Of a stretch of DNA of 64,000 nt, positions 23,214 through 34,165 are shown piece by piece; position 1 is the first letter of the stretch, and each line of letters begins with the position of its first letter. The stretch is from Sipunculus nudus (lineage: Eukaryota > Annelida > Sipuncula > Golfingiida > Sipunculidae). Under the pieces are notes generated by a model. It was not told the DNA's origin. It made no database searches and saw nothing but the letters and a program-made list of their open reading frames with translations. Location of the stretch: NCBI GenBank assembly GCA_026874595.1, contig CM049313.1, positions 33,166,008 through 33,230,007 on the forward strand. The letters are read 5' to 3'. Made by a program: the position numbers and the translations under genes.

Positions 23214-24747
23214 CTGTATGATAAATCACAAATACATTTATCTATATAATGACAATCTGCTGATAATAAGTGAAACACATAAGCATGTGAACTGCCTATT
23301 TTCACCGCAAATTAACATGACTATTGTTACTAACTGAACAGACAGTTGTACAGCACGTTCCTCCATGAAAGACTTTCAATGTCTATGGTACCAAAAGCTG
23401 TTTATTAGACAAAAGTGATGTCACACTGACGTCACAAAGGTCAGTCACATATGATGTTGAATTGTCTGACGTCACCAAGCTGGAATTGCTCATTTATTTT
23501 TCAGTTCACCGTTGATGAACATGTGACAAACATTAATTACTGTTCTGTCATATTTTGGATTATTTGTCTCACAGAAATTCAGTTCAAGGTAAAACATTAT
23601 TTTTCACTCAGACTGTTGGTGGAATAGCTCCGCCAGCCACTGGGCCAGCACTTTATGTATTGTTTGTAGCGTAAGAAAAATAATCCCGGAAAACATGTGG
23701 ACACAGGTGCTTGGACAGACAATAACAGGATTTTAAACGTCTGAGCATCAATATACTTATGATATGTCAACAGTAAACGTAATGCACTGTCCCATATTAA
23801 ACAACAGTTTCACAGTGCCACGTAAGGCACAGTTTATGAACGTCATTACTATACATTAGTCAGAAATAAATTTAACAGCATTTAAATATAAGCTATTCCT
23901 TTTTTAAATCAATTTTATTTGTGGTTTAGAAATAAATTCCATGGGAGGAAGTTGGGTAACCATTCCATGAACCAAGGCTTGGATTCCAGGGTTAACAATT
24001 TGAGTAAGATCACCAGAATATTCCAGTAGTTTTAATGGAAATCCAGCAAAATTTGGATAGCATCCGCATAATGGATGGTAATTATTTTAATAGGGTCTTT
24101 TCAAGATTGTGTTTTTGTTGGAACAATGCAATTATTATATTTGCTGTGAATGACTGTTTTTCATAGCTTATTCTCGAGTGTGTGACCCCTTGTGAATTTA
24201 GATATTACATAATAGTAAAATTTGTACAAACGAATGTAATATATTACTGTTTTTAAACCATATAACTGACATAAGTTTTTTTTTTAATGTGGGGCCCAGT
24301 AAAATCCTCTTGGAGCTTGTAAATTTTCTGTCTGGCTGGATCTCACTGTTTGGTGGAAAATTTCGAGCCCTGGATTCTAAAGTATAATATTCCTTTCATA
24401 ATAACATACAGTGTTTTGTATCATGAGTGAAGTACCAAATATGTATCGTATAGTGAGACAATCAATTATAATAGCCCCATTGATAACTGTAATGCCTTTG
24501 TGTTTTATCAAACGTCATGGAACACTGACCAAACTAGCTGCATTAATATCAGACAAGTGTTTTTCTGTAATTTACCCAATTAGAAAGAGATTCTGACCTA
24601 CAAATTATTTTAGGAGATCACATTGCAAACTTCAACAGGGAAAGTACATGCTAATCTTATGACAAAACACCTTCTTTCACATTCCAATTATACCAAGCAA
24701 TGTGTATTCTACACTTGTCTAAACAATAAGAGAAATATTCATCTGAC
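23214..24747 (-). other. Homer intron 2
   Basis: About 1.5 kb of AT-rich intronic DNA. No repeat, RNA gene or additional exon was recognised. Confidence 0.55.
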
Positions 24748-24904
24748 CTTTGACCCATCGACTGATATGATTCGGTATGAGTTCCTGGTACTGTCGTAAT
24801 AGTAAGCCACACTGATAGCTTGAGAGCTGGCTGGAAGCCATTTTTTCTTCGTGTTTGGGTCTATCTGGAAAACGTGCGCCTTGGTGGCAAATATGGGTTG
24901 CTCC
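24748..24904 (-). CDS. homer: Homer exon 2: N-terminal half of EVH1 domain
   Basis: A 157-bp exon after a pyrimidine-rich acceptor (TTTTCAG), with donor GTCAGA after a Lys codon. It begins with one base completing a split Gly codon and then encodes 52 residues starting [15 protein letters not shown] and ending IISVDGSK. These are the first strands of the Homer EVH1 fold and include the aromatic ligand contacts Phe14 and Trp24 and the YYYDSTRN stretch. The incoming intron is phase 2, which predicts a tiny first coding exon ending ATGGG, as in other Homer genes. The outgoing intron is phase 0. Confidence 0.95.
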
Positions 24905-25374
24905 CTGAAAAGAAACCAAGAAAACATCAGAGCAGATCTTAGACATTTTGCATTTCATACCTTACTGTGAAGAATACATAAGTTCTGTACCATTCACCCT
25001 TGTTACTATCTGCTTTCTTTGTGAATCTATGGGTACATTAATCAGGTTGTTTTGGTTTTACATAGATTACATTTATAAATGGTAATAATAGGTAATCATA
25101 AAAGTAAACCTCATTCTTGACTTCAAAAGAAATTATTAGCAAAAGTAACTTTTCTAATTTTTCATAATTTATAGGAACATTCAGGGATTTGACAACGTCA
25201 GGTTATCATGTTATCTGCTCTTTAGCATAGGGCAAGGTAGGTAAGGCACTTGTCTTCAGAGGTGAAAGTAGCCAGCTAGATCATCCTCTATGCTAGTGCT
25301 ATTTCAGTCCTCTTACATTACAGATTCTACAACCAGGACACAGCCTTCACATCCTTCAATGAGGACCACACTGT
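24905..25374. other. non-coding, probably Homer intron 1
   Basis: It begins at the acceptor of Homer exon 2. No first exon was recognised here. Confidence 0.45.
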
Positions 25375-25590
25375 AAGATGCTATGAGGATGCAACTATTT
25401 CATCATTTTTAACAATGCCTCATAGCCTTCAAGTACGCTGTCTATTGACATAAATTAGACCAATCATTAGCTTGTATAGTATACTTTCTAACAACAACTA
25501 CCATGTGCCAGAAAAAATTCCAAATTACTGAATTTCTGACCATATGAATGCAAGCAAGGCTAACACAGGTTACTGGATGAGAGTCAACTT
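25375..25590. repeat. dispersed repeat family R2, copy 1
   Basis: It shares the order 'gaggatgcaa..attt', 'aacaatgcctcatagcc', 'ttagaccaatcattag', 'ccatgtgcca' and 'catatgaatgcaag..ggttactgg' with copies at about 35580-35800 and 44805-45075. The copies are strongly diverged. The element class is unknown. Confidence 0.55.
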
Positions 25591-25752
25591 ATACATGATT
25601 AGACGTAGGCCACATTAGTAAGATCAGACATAGGCCACACATTTGCACCTGATATTTAGTTTTGACCTTGACCTTATTCAAAAGGTCATATAACCTATAG
25701 CTGATTCCCCCATATCATTCAGTTGTGGGCCTCTGTGTGTGTGTCAGGTGAG

Positions 25753-26649
25753 TAGTGATGGCACGATTTGAGTTTTTGATATCATAATAATCATTTGAAT
25801 TTTAACATGATATACCGTGATATCATGATATCATTAACACTATATAAAGTCATTTATGAGCAATCAATGATAATAACAGCAGTGTACTTTACGGTCTTGA
25901 TTTTAGACAAGTGGTTGTACATTAATATCATAAAACCCAATGTGTCAGTATCACAGGATCACTCAGTAAGTGATGTAAATTGCATGAAGGCGCTGCAGGT
26001 GTTCAAGCTTGAGGTGCAGGAACTCCTGCCCTAATCATCAAATTACTGGTAAGCTTGTCAGAACTTTCAACTGTATGTTTCCTATAACTAGATAAAAGCA
26101 GGAGAATCCTGGAGAGTTTTTGGAGAGCGTGTCTTAACCATAACGTCTAAATATTCCAACCCCCATTTTATATGACAAAATAGGCAACCCTTCAGGAATG
26201 TTGGATCCTGTGAGTGACACTTTTACATTGCCATTTTCTTTCAATGTAATAAAAGGAAAAATATGTTTTATTTATTGCTCTTTCTTTATGATGTTATTTT
26301 CTCCTGGAATTCTTTGGTTATTGTCCTCTCTAATTGTCCTGCTACTTCTAAAAATTTCCGACTAATCTAAAGTCAGTAAGCACACGGTTCAACACACACG
26401 CAGGTGTTCAAATGCATGTGATTTATAAAAATTAGTATGCTTCTTGAAAATAAATGTTATTCTGAACATGGACAGAGCCTAATGATGCCAGTTTGCCCAG
26501 AAAATACACTTCAAGGGCTTACTTGTGGACCAAAATCATGGACATAAATACATATTGTAATATTGCGATAATAGGAAAGTTGGCGGTACAATAACCGTAG
26601 TTGTCAGATATAGTGAAAACACTGTATACCGGTAACTGTCCCAACCCTA
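25753..26649. mobile_element. possible hAT-like non-autonomous element
   Basis: The left end TAGTGATGGCACGAT and the right end, read inwards, TAGGGTTGGGACAGT are imperfect inverted repeats, of a kind often seen in hAT elements. AT-rich, self-complementary subterminal sequence (gatatcatgatatcat near 25818) follows. An exact 8-bp target duplication is not visible and no transposase remains, so the call is tentative. Confidence 0.4.
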
Positions 26650-28229
26650 GTGGTGGGTGTGTGTGTGTATGGGGGGGGGGGGGGATCGGCTTCCAGTGAT
26701 TGCTTGATGATTACACACATCTTGTTTTTACTGATTCATCACGGCTGCAAGGTTTCTTTGTCATTTCCACAGTGGTTGAAACCTCAGTGGCTAAACACTT
26801 ATAGAAGCAATCAAGTATGATTGTGGTTAATTAGATAATGGATTAGCAAGGGAGGAATCTTTTAAATGATTAGTTCTGCATACTTGAAAGACATGACACA
26901 TCTGCTGCTGTGAAAATGACATTCCTTTGTGGAATAATTCACTTAGTTGAATCTCTGCATCTGTATCAATAATAATCTGTATCAATAATAAAGTATTCTT
27001 ATCTGCATGAATACTGAGTGCTGATTGGGATGCTATTTATATACACTTTGGTAAATGATTGGCATTTTTCTGACACCAGTTTTACTAATCAAGAAACAAT
27101 GATGGCTATAAATGTAGGCAAAATATAGCATCATTTTCATTTTCAGTTCATTTAATTTGCCTTTATGAAGACAAATAACAATATAATAGCTCCTTTTCTG
27201 ATCTGCAGAAACATAAACTTACATTTATCACCATGTACAGCGGAGATCTTAATTGGATAAACACAACTATTTTTTGCTAGACTTTCTGAATGGCCTGACC
27301 TAAAAAGTAGAATGTTATGCTCCAGTGGCTTATATTACACATATGGTGTTGAATTACTCTGCTATTTCTTCTGAACCAAAAGATTTGTATATGAATGCTT
27401 ACTACCCAAAATCTTTGCATACTGAACCAAGCATTGTCAGGTTTGACAGGTGTCCAAACAAATCTTGAAATTTATCACCTTTAAATGACCAACAGGGAAC
27501 CCTTAACAATAAAAATTGTTTTGTTATAATTTTATTCAGACTGGTATTTAAAAACAGTGATTACTTGTCAGTGCTGTAACACAGGCCCTTGAAATTATCA
27601 GTAACACTTCCTTAAAACCCCTTGGTAAAAAAAGGGACCTGTGGGTCACGGGGCTCAGCTGAAATTGATTCTGAGAAATTGAAATAAAATCTTTGCACTT
27701 TTATCTACTAAGTGAAAGATGCAGGAGCATCTCAGGATCATCAAAAATATCAGTATTTCAACTAAGTGACTGTAATATGCATGTAAATATATACCCACAG
27801 GGGACTCATGAAACCCTGTAAATGATAGAACAATGGGTATGAGCTGAAGTATATTAATACAGTTTAATTTAACTTAAATCAATTATATAAAAAAATAAAA
27901 TTTTCCATCTTCAAATGAGCATATACTAAATTTGATAAGCATGTTAACACAATCAATTAGGTATACATTGTACAGTGTAAGAAAGGAAAAGTGTGGCCTG
28001 AAACCTACTCTTTGGTGATATCCAAGTAATATATATATGACTGCCAAAAGGTACCAAGGGATCATGAATATCTGTTTCTGGACTGCCATCAATGATACAG
28101 GCTGTACCTGGTAGTTAGATTTGACTATGGCAGTTTTGATGAACACAAAACTAGAATATGGGTGCCCATGCAGTCATCAAGTGACTACAGATATCTGCCA
28201 AATCAGAGAGGCATGGATAAAGTGAGGCA
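26650..28229. other. non-coding region with G-run
   Basis: It opens with a GT microsatellite and a run of 14 G (26671-26684). The rest is AT-rich with no gene or repeat recognised. Confidence 0.4.
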
Positions 28230-29310
28230 TTAAATCTCTCCTAACATGAAAGCCCTCCAAATTTGTGACATCAGAGATACCCAAGTATCCAAAGACACAC
28301 AAATAGATGAAACTAAAGATACGTCAAACCACTCTTGCGATAAATGCATAAATGTATTAAATGAACATATGATTGTAGGTGGCACCACTTGTCTTGTGTA
28401 TGAGAAATTTATCCGAGATGGACAGACATGCAAAATTTCAGGTGGATACTTCAAACCAATCCTGAGATTAATGCCTGAATGTATTCTAAAAATACAGGAT
28501 TGTAGGTGGCACAACCAATCTTGTGTTCCAGAAATCTACCCTAGATGGATCTCGTTCACAATTTCAGGCCAATTCACCAAAACACTGTGGAGTTATGTTT
28601 GATTTTTGCGAAAAACAGATGGACTCGGGATGAAATTGATTGTAGATCACATTACCAGTCTTGTACACAAGATAAATCATTCCAAGATCTATGGACATGC
28701 ACATTTTCAGGCTGATACTTCAAACCACTCCTGATAATAGGGCATCAATGTATTCTATGAAAATGGAACTGTAGGTGACACCAACTGTCTGGCTTATGAC
28801 AAAGCTATCCACGATGGATTAACATTCAAAATTTAAGGTTGATACATCCATCCACTCCAGAGATATGTGCAATGTTTACCAAAAAAAGATTTATGGATGG
28901 AAACTATGTGAATACAATTGTAGGTGGCAACTCCAGGCTTGTGTAAACGATGAAGGTATCAGAGACCTAGGTAAGTGGCAACAGCTGTCATGTATACAAG
29001 AAACCATGCCATATTTCAGACAAATACCTTGAACCACTCCTGAGATGTGAGTGATTTCACCCAAAGCAAAAACACGGATGGATGCCACTGAAGGCAATAA
29101 TGCAGATGGCATCACCAATCTTATATGAGATGGACGTATTCAAGAATTATGTGCAAAATTTCAGCCCAATATGTTGAACCACTTCTTTTATCGCTAAAAA
29201 AAAGACCCACAGATGGACATTGTTACAGGTGGCAACACCAATCTTTTAAACACCAGTTCACATGTGACCCAAGAATTATGCCAGGTTTCAGAAAGATCTG
29301 TCCAGGGGTC
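28230..29310. repeat. degenerate tandem repeat, about 125-250-bp modules
   Basis: The block 'gtaggtggca.cac.a.tcttgtgta', followed by 'atcc.agatggac..acat.caaaatttcaggt..atacttcaaacca.tcctgag', recurs about eight times (for example near 28375, 28500, 28645, 28770, 28920 and 29225) with heavy divergence. The 'taggtggc-ccaccag' and 'ctatccaagatctt' pieces resemble the right third of repeat family R1, so this may be an expanded R1 module. The open frames on both strands are relics of the periodicity. Confidence 0.65.
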
Positions 29311-29847
29311 TCAGAGGAGTTCTCCAGAAACAAACTTGGCGGAACTCGGCTTAAAACTTAGTATCTTCAAAACTCTGTTTTGGCAGGTACAATTAACTCA
29401 TGTTATTGCCAATTACCGCTAATATGTATTGCTAATAGGCAGGAACTGATTCTGAGCAATGGAGATGTGTAAACTGATCACCCTGGCCAAGACAGGCAAG
29501 GCTGTCTGATCAGACCATGAGCAGATGCCCAAAGATCAGCAGAGCTCTCATTAGTCAGCTCAATATTACTTGTGAAAACAAATTTTGCCTTTTAAACTGC
29601 ACCTTTCCCATGCAACAAATGAGAGCTCTGTGGAGCATCACTGGAGAAATCACACTTCAGTTATACCTACCTTTTTGAAGAGCTGTCTGGTTTGCATGTG
29701 TTGACTTATTTTTAGCAAGACATTGTGTGTAAATTACAGAAATAAACATTAACAAAGCATGTTAAAACTAGAGTGAAACTCAAAAGAGAAATATGCCAAT
29801 ACAGGTAACCTGCATTTCCATATTCCTAACAATTATAATTAACAATG

Positions 29848-31626
29848 AAACTAGACATTTCTTGGCACCGCAGGTGCCAGAGTATCCCCAGACATAGTAT
29901 GGCCCCCTCCTTTAAGAATAGGCCCCCATTTTTAGCAGCATATACTGACACTTGGCAAGCAATTATTGTTTCTTCCATCTATCAATCCACAATCTTTTTG
30001 AAGATGTTGGTCCTGTGACCTTGACCTTTTGACACATCAAAGATGGCTCCTGTGGCCTTGACCTTTGAACTTGTGACCCCAAAATTGATATTGATCATCC
30101 ACTTTTATATATAAATCAATAGAGGTCTAGATTTATTGATGGGCCATATATGTCAGGTTTGAAATCCATATATTAATCCAAGCTTGAATTATCATCTCGG
30201 GAACTAATTTTTGGACAGATGGCTCCTGTGACCTTCACCTTTGACCTTGTGACCTCACAATTGACAGGCGTCTTCCTCTATTGGCAAGGGAACTGTATGT
30301 GCAAGATGAAATGTCTGAGATGAAATGTTTGGCTGAAAATGCATCAACAACCTTTTTAAAGATGTGTCCTGTGACCTTGACCTTTGACCTCATGACCCCA
30401 AAATCAATTCGGGTTTTGCTTTTCCAATGGGACATATACAAGTCAAGTTTGAAATCTATACATCAATAAAAGCAGGAATTATCATCCAGAAAATAATTTT
30501 TGCACAGATGGCTCCTGCGACCTTCACCTTTGACAAGGTGACCTCAAAATTGATAGGGTTCTTCCTCTCTTGGCAGGTGAACTATATTCATGATGAAAGA
30601 TCTGAGATGAAATGTTTGGATGAAAATGCATCCACAATCTTTTTAAAGATGTGTCCTGTGACCTTGACCTTTGACCTCATGACCCCAAAATCAACTGGAG
30701 TCTTGCTTTTCCAATGGGACATATATAAGTCATGTTTGAAATCAATACATCAATAAAAGCAAGAATTATCATCTAATTTTTGACAGATAGCTCCTGTGGC
30801 CTTGACCTTTGACCTTGTGACCCCAAAATTGATATGGATCATCCACCATTGGCAAGTGAGCTTTATATTCAAGATGGAAGACCTGGGATGAAAGATTGGC
30901 TTAAAATACATCCACAGTATCTTTTAAGATGCCAGTCCAGTGACCTTGACCTTTGACCTCATGACCCTAGAACCTAATAGGGTTCTTACTTTAGTGGTGG
31001 GCCATACATAAGTCACGTTTGAAATCCAAATGGCTATCAACACTGGTGATATCATAAGAGGTGTGTGATTTTCACCAAATATGGACACATTAAAGGTCAA
31101 GGCCACTCTCATGGTAAAGGTCATGACCCAAATATAAATAGACCTCATCCCATAACCCATCTCTCTACATGTGCATAATATGAAAGAAATCTGTCCATTA
31201 GTTTTTTACTTATAATGCTTACAGTAATGTCAAGTGGCAATTATGGGAGTATTAAAAGGCGTAAAAACAAGAAAAGGATAATAGGTGGCGCCACCAGTTT
31301 CCGGTTATCACAAGGCTATCCAAGATCTTCGGTCACCTTGATTTTTGGACCAGTCCATGCAAGCTTACTTGAGATATTAAAGAATTTGTGTTATTTTCAG
31401 CAAAAATGGACCTATTCAAGGTCAAGGTCACTCTCCTAGCATAGGTCATGACCCCATTTTAAAAAGGCTTCGTACCCTTACCTATATCTATACAAATGTA
31501 AAGTTTGAAAAAGATCAGTGAAATATTTTTTGAGTTATCCTGCTCACAAGGTTTTTCTGCAGGGACGGTAGCGGGACCGTCGTGAAACCATAGTATCCCG
31601 ACTTTGTCTGGGGATACAATTAAACC
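29848..31626. repeat. dispersed repeat family R1, longest copy
   Basis: Its ends match the 21498-22952 copy: 'aaactagacatttcttggca' at the left and '...gactttgtctggggatacaat' at the right. It has one more internal module than that copy. The internal blocks again carry 'tgtgaccttgacctttgacc', and a 'ggtggcgccaccag' palindrome lies near 31290. The open frames here (for example 30427-30756) are simply stop-poor stretches of the modules; no protein family was recognised. Confidence 0.85.
30372..30959 (-). promoter_or_regulatory. nuclear-receptor DR1 half-site clusters in R1 (30-kb copy)
   Basis: Perfect DR1 sequences (AGGTCAAAGGTCA on the minus strand) lie at 30372-30390, 30659-30677 and 30941-30959 as triple half-site arrays, and at 30803-30815 as a single DR1. 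Their spacing follows the roughly 290-bp module length. Function is inferred only from the motif. Confidence 0.5.
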
Positions 31627-33867
31627 CTATATTTGGTATTGTATCAGTATATATACAACACAGATACCCCTCTCACTACACACTACAATCATTATGATAA
31701 GGAAACTGTGAAACTGACATAAATTCTCAGATATTTTATGTTCCATATCAGAATTTTGCAAATTCTTAGTTGAACAAAATATAACAAAAAAGCCTGATAG
31801 ATCCATCCATTGATGATGGTGATCACAAAACATATACATGTACAAAATCACAAAAGCTAAAGAGTCAATAATAATCAGTAATAAGCCTGCCTTATTTTTG
31901 GCATCATTGAAGTAACAGTGTAACTCCACTCCTGTCCCTCCAGCACCAGGATATCAGAGTCAACAGTAATAGCTGCTTTGTATTCCAGGAAATCTTTCTG
32001 AGACCAACTTTCCCATCGCTGGTATCTCTAATACTCAGGGGCCTGCATGTCTTGGGCATAAATCACGAGTTCTAGTCAAACTGTGCGCTCCTGGGTCATC
32101 ATGGCGGAGTAAAGGGACTTCCTGAGTGATAAGTCAACCGCTCAGCTGCCAGTACTGATCAGTAAATTTCTGGAGCCAGGTGTCTTGTGCTGAGAGGGTA
32201 TTAATAGTTTTATCCTGTCCAAGATAATTTGCTTCTTGATGTTTTAGAAGCTTTGCCTCATGACTATAACAAGTTTAATTACCTGGGAAATTAGTCTTAA
32301 TCTTCTTGTCTTAATCAGCCCTGCACTGGCTCAATAAGTATATACTGTCGTACTTCCTTGCATATGTTACTACATTTACCAACATAAACTTGTCAAACTC
32401 AAAGATAAGTAGTAACATATACATACAAATACCTAGAAAACTGTATTTAATCACCATCTAGTAATCTATGCAACTGCTAAAAGGATCTGGCTTTGAACTA
32501 TCTGAAAAAGATTCATTTATTTTGTTCAGAACAAAACCAATTTTGTAATGAACACCATTACAACAGTTTTTTATCCTGTTAAAAAATTATACTTTTTTTA
32601 GAATTCCCCAGATACTACCCCTTATTCCCATAAATTTATAAGCTACAGGCTCAGAACTGATGGTTTTAAACCACCTTCTGAAGTTCTCTTATGTTATCCT
32701 ATCTATAATTATATGTTCCTGGAAATTCATATTAACCGTATCTAATAGCATGCAATCAGTAGCTTAGGCAACCTTCCATAATTCTCCAGATATTCCACAA
32801 CTTTCTTATTATCATTTTTTCGGGGGCTGCTATACACTACCAAAAGTTATGTAATTTCAAGAAACTGTTGCATAAAGCCCATGGTTTTCCATACTTAAAG
32901 ATGAACAGATGGAAAAATGGAATAAAGGTTTAAAAACAGAGTTATATTAAATGCACTGATTACTGCGGAAAGTCAGATTTAGAGCAGATTTAAACTGCAA
33001 ATAAAGAAATTCCCTGCTAATATCTGGTAACAAAATTCTTTCAAACTGCGCCAGCCATCTACATAACAAATCTTAACAAGCAAGGTCTGCCAATATCAGC
33101 ACACAGCCGTTACAGTAACCACAAAGCTTTAATGTATAATAATTATTAACGAAAATGCCAGAAACGCTAATACCGCCATTATGTGACATACGATCATGCA
33201 GTGGCACCATATTGTGGTAATCAGAACCAAATAAGAATTATTCCAAATTCACTTTTTCGGCTGTTAAATGTTTTACAAAGGTTAAAAGATTATTGAAAAA
33301 TAGATTATTGAAAAACCATGTGAAAATTTCTTGGGTGGGAGAATTCAAGTCGTGGTCTCACATTACCATATTAAAGAAGCAAACAGGTCAAAATCTTCTA
33401 GTGGGAGAGCATAATCTTATCGCATCATGTCATAGCGTCTCTGAGGCGAAGTAGCCTTAAATATAATATTACTGTACTTGTGTCAAGTGTTTGAAATGAT
33501 CAACAGCAAAACACACAAAGAGTACGTCATTACATATTTTTATATAGATGGAGACCAACCATGTTTGCCGTTTCAGTGAATACACGCACAGGAATGCTTA
33601 AGTGTGGGCCTGGTGAAGAATCATTTATGTGAAGGACCATTCAAAATTATAATTTTAAAGATACATATGTAACTGTGGCATCAATGATAGCAGTATTTAA
33701 ACAGCTTATTGAACTTATAATCCATTTAATCATGATTTTACAAGATTCAACTCTTAAAAGTATGGAGCAATTATATATCATAAAATATAAAGATAAAAAG
33801 GAAAATTCCAGAATTTTGATTTTATTAAAACGGAAAATTACTATTTATAAAACGTATAAAAATGGGG
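31627..33867. other. non-coding region; less AT-rich patch at 31930-32200
   Basis: No gene was recognised. The patch at 31930-32200 is visibly richer in G/C than its surroundings. On the minus strand it contains a Kozak-like CCGCCATG near 32100, but that frame stops after eight codons and has no GT donor. It could be an untranslated exon or an old repeat. Confidence 0.35.
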
Positions 33868-34165
33868 CTCTAGTTACCTCATGGCTTTCTGGTAACCTTG
33901 GCAACTTGTCTTGACCGTCTGATGGTCTTTAACCCAACTTCTGAAGATTCAAGTATTTATTCCTGAGGTTCAGGCTTTTAATAAAAAAGTAATATCCTAT
34001 CTTATTCTTCCTAAATATGTTCCTAAAAATTCCTAGGAACTACCTCATGGCTGCCAGGTAACCTTGGCAACTTGTCTTGATCTTCTCATGGTCTTCAAAC
34101 CATCTTCTGGTGCAACTTAAGGTATCTATTTCTGTAGTTCTGGCCGTTACTATAACTCTGCCCGG
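33868..34165. repeat. two-copy diverged tandem duplication
   Basis: The block 'tacctcatggct..ct.g', then 'gtaaccttggcaacttgtct', 'tgatggtctt.aa.cc' and 'cttctg', occurs at about 33870-33950 and again at about 34042-34125, roughly 173 bp apart. A more distant relative may lie near 32665-32720. Confidence 0.6.

Larger units (their letters stand above)
10410..24904 (-). other. homer: Homer scaffold protein gene (locus, coding exons 2-9)
   Basis: Eight exons on the minus strand, 24748-24904, 23082-23213, 19549-19698, 14738-14862, 12924-13080, 12096-12215, 11507-11587 and 10410-10595, splice in frame to about 368 residues. With the expected two residues from the missing first exon the protein is about 370, the usual length of long Homer proteins. 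The N-terminal 110 residues are an EVH1 (WH1) domain; the C-terminal 180 are heptad-rich coiled coil. In the Homer family the EVH1 domain binds PPxxF-type proline motifs in group I mGluRs, Shank, IP3 and ryanodine receptors. The coiled coil makes tetramers that cross-link these partners at synapses and in muscle. Phe14 and Trp24, contact residues for the ligand, are present if the start is Met-Gly. Exon 1 was not found. A Tigger element, a minisatellite and older repeats fill the introns. Short isoforms, known in vertebrates, cannot be judged from the sequence. Confidence 0.93.

Noticed and set aside
28246-28602. 118-codon open frame on the plus strand
   Set aside because: It falls in the degenerate tandem repeat and repeats its own residues (for example two WHNQSC-like blocks); a mirrored frame exists on the minus strand.
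30281-30756. Protein-coding gene in overlapping plus-strand frames
   Set aside because: The same residues (for example FLKMCPVTLTFDLMTPKS) recur in each R1 module because the DNA repeats; there is no domain and the family is otherwise full of stops.
33868-34060. Two ATGAG/GTA sites on the minus strand that could serve as Homer exon 1
   Set aside because: Both lie at equivalent places in a diverged tandem duplication, so the pattern is explained by the repeat.
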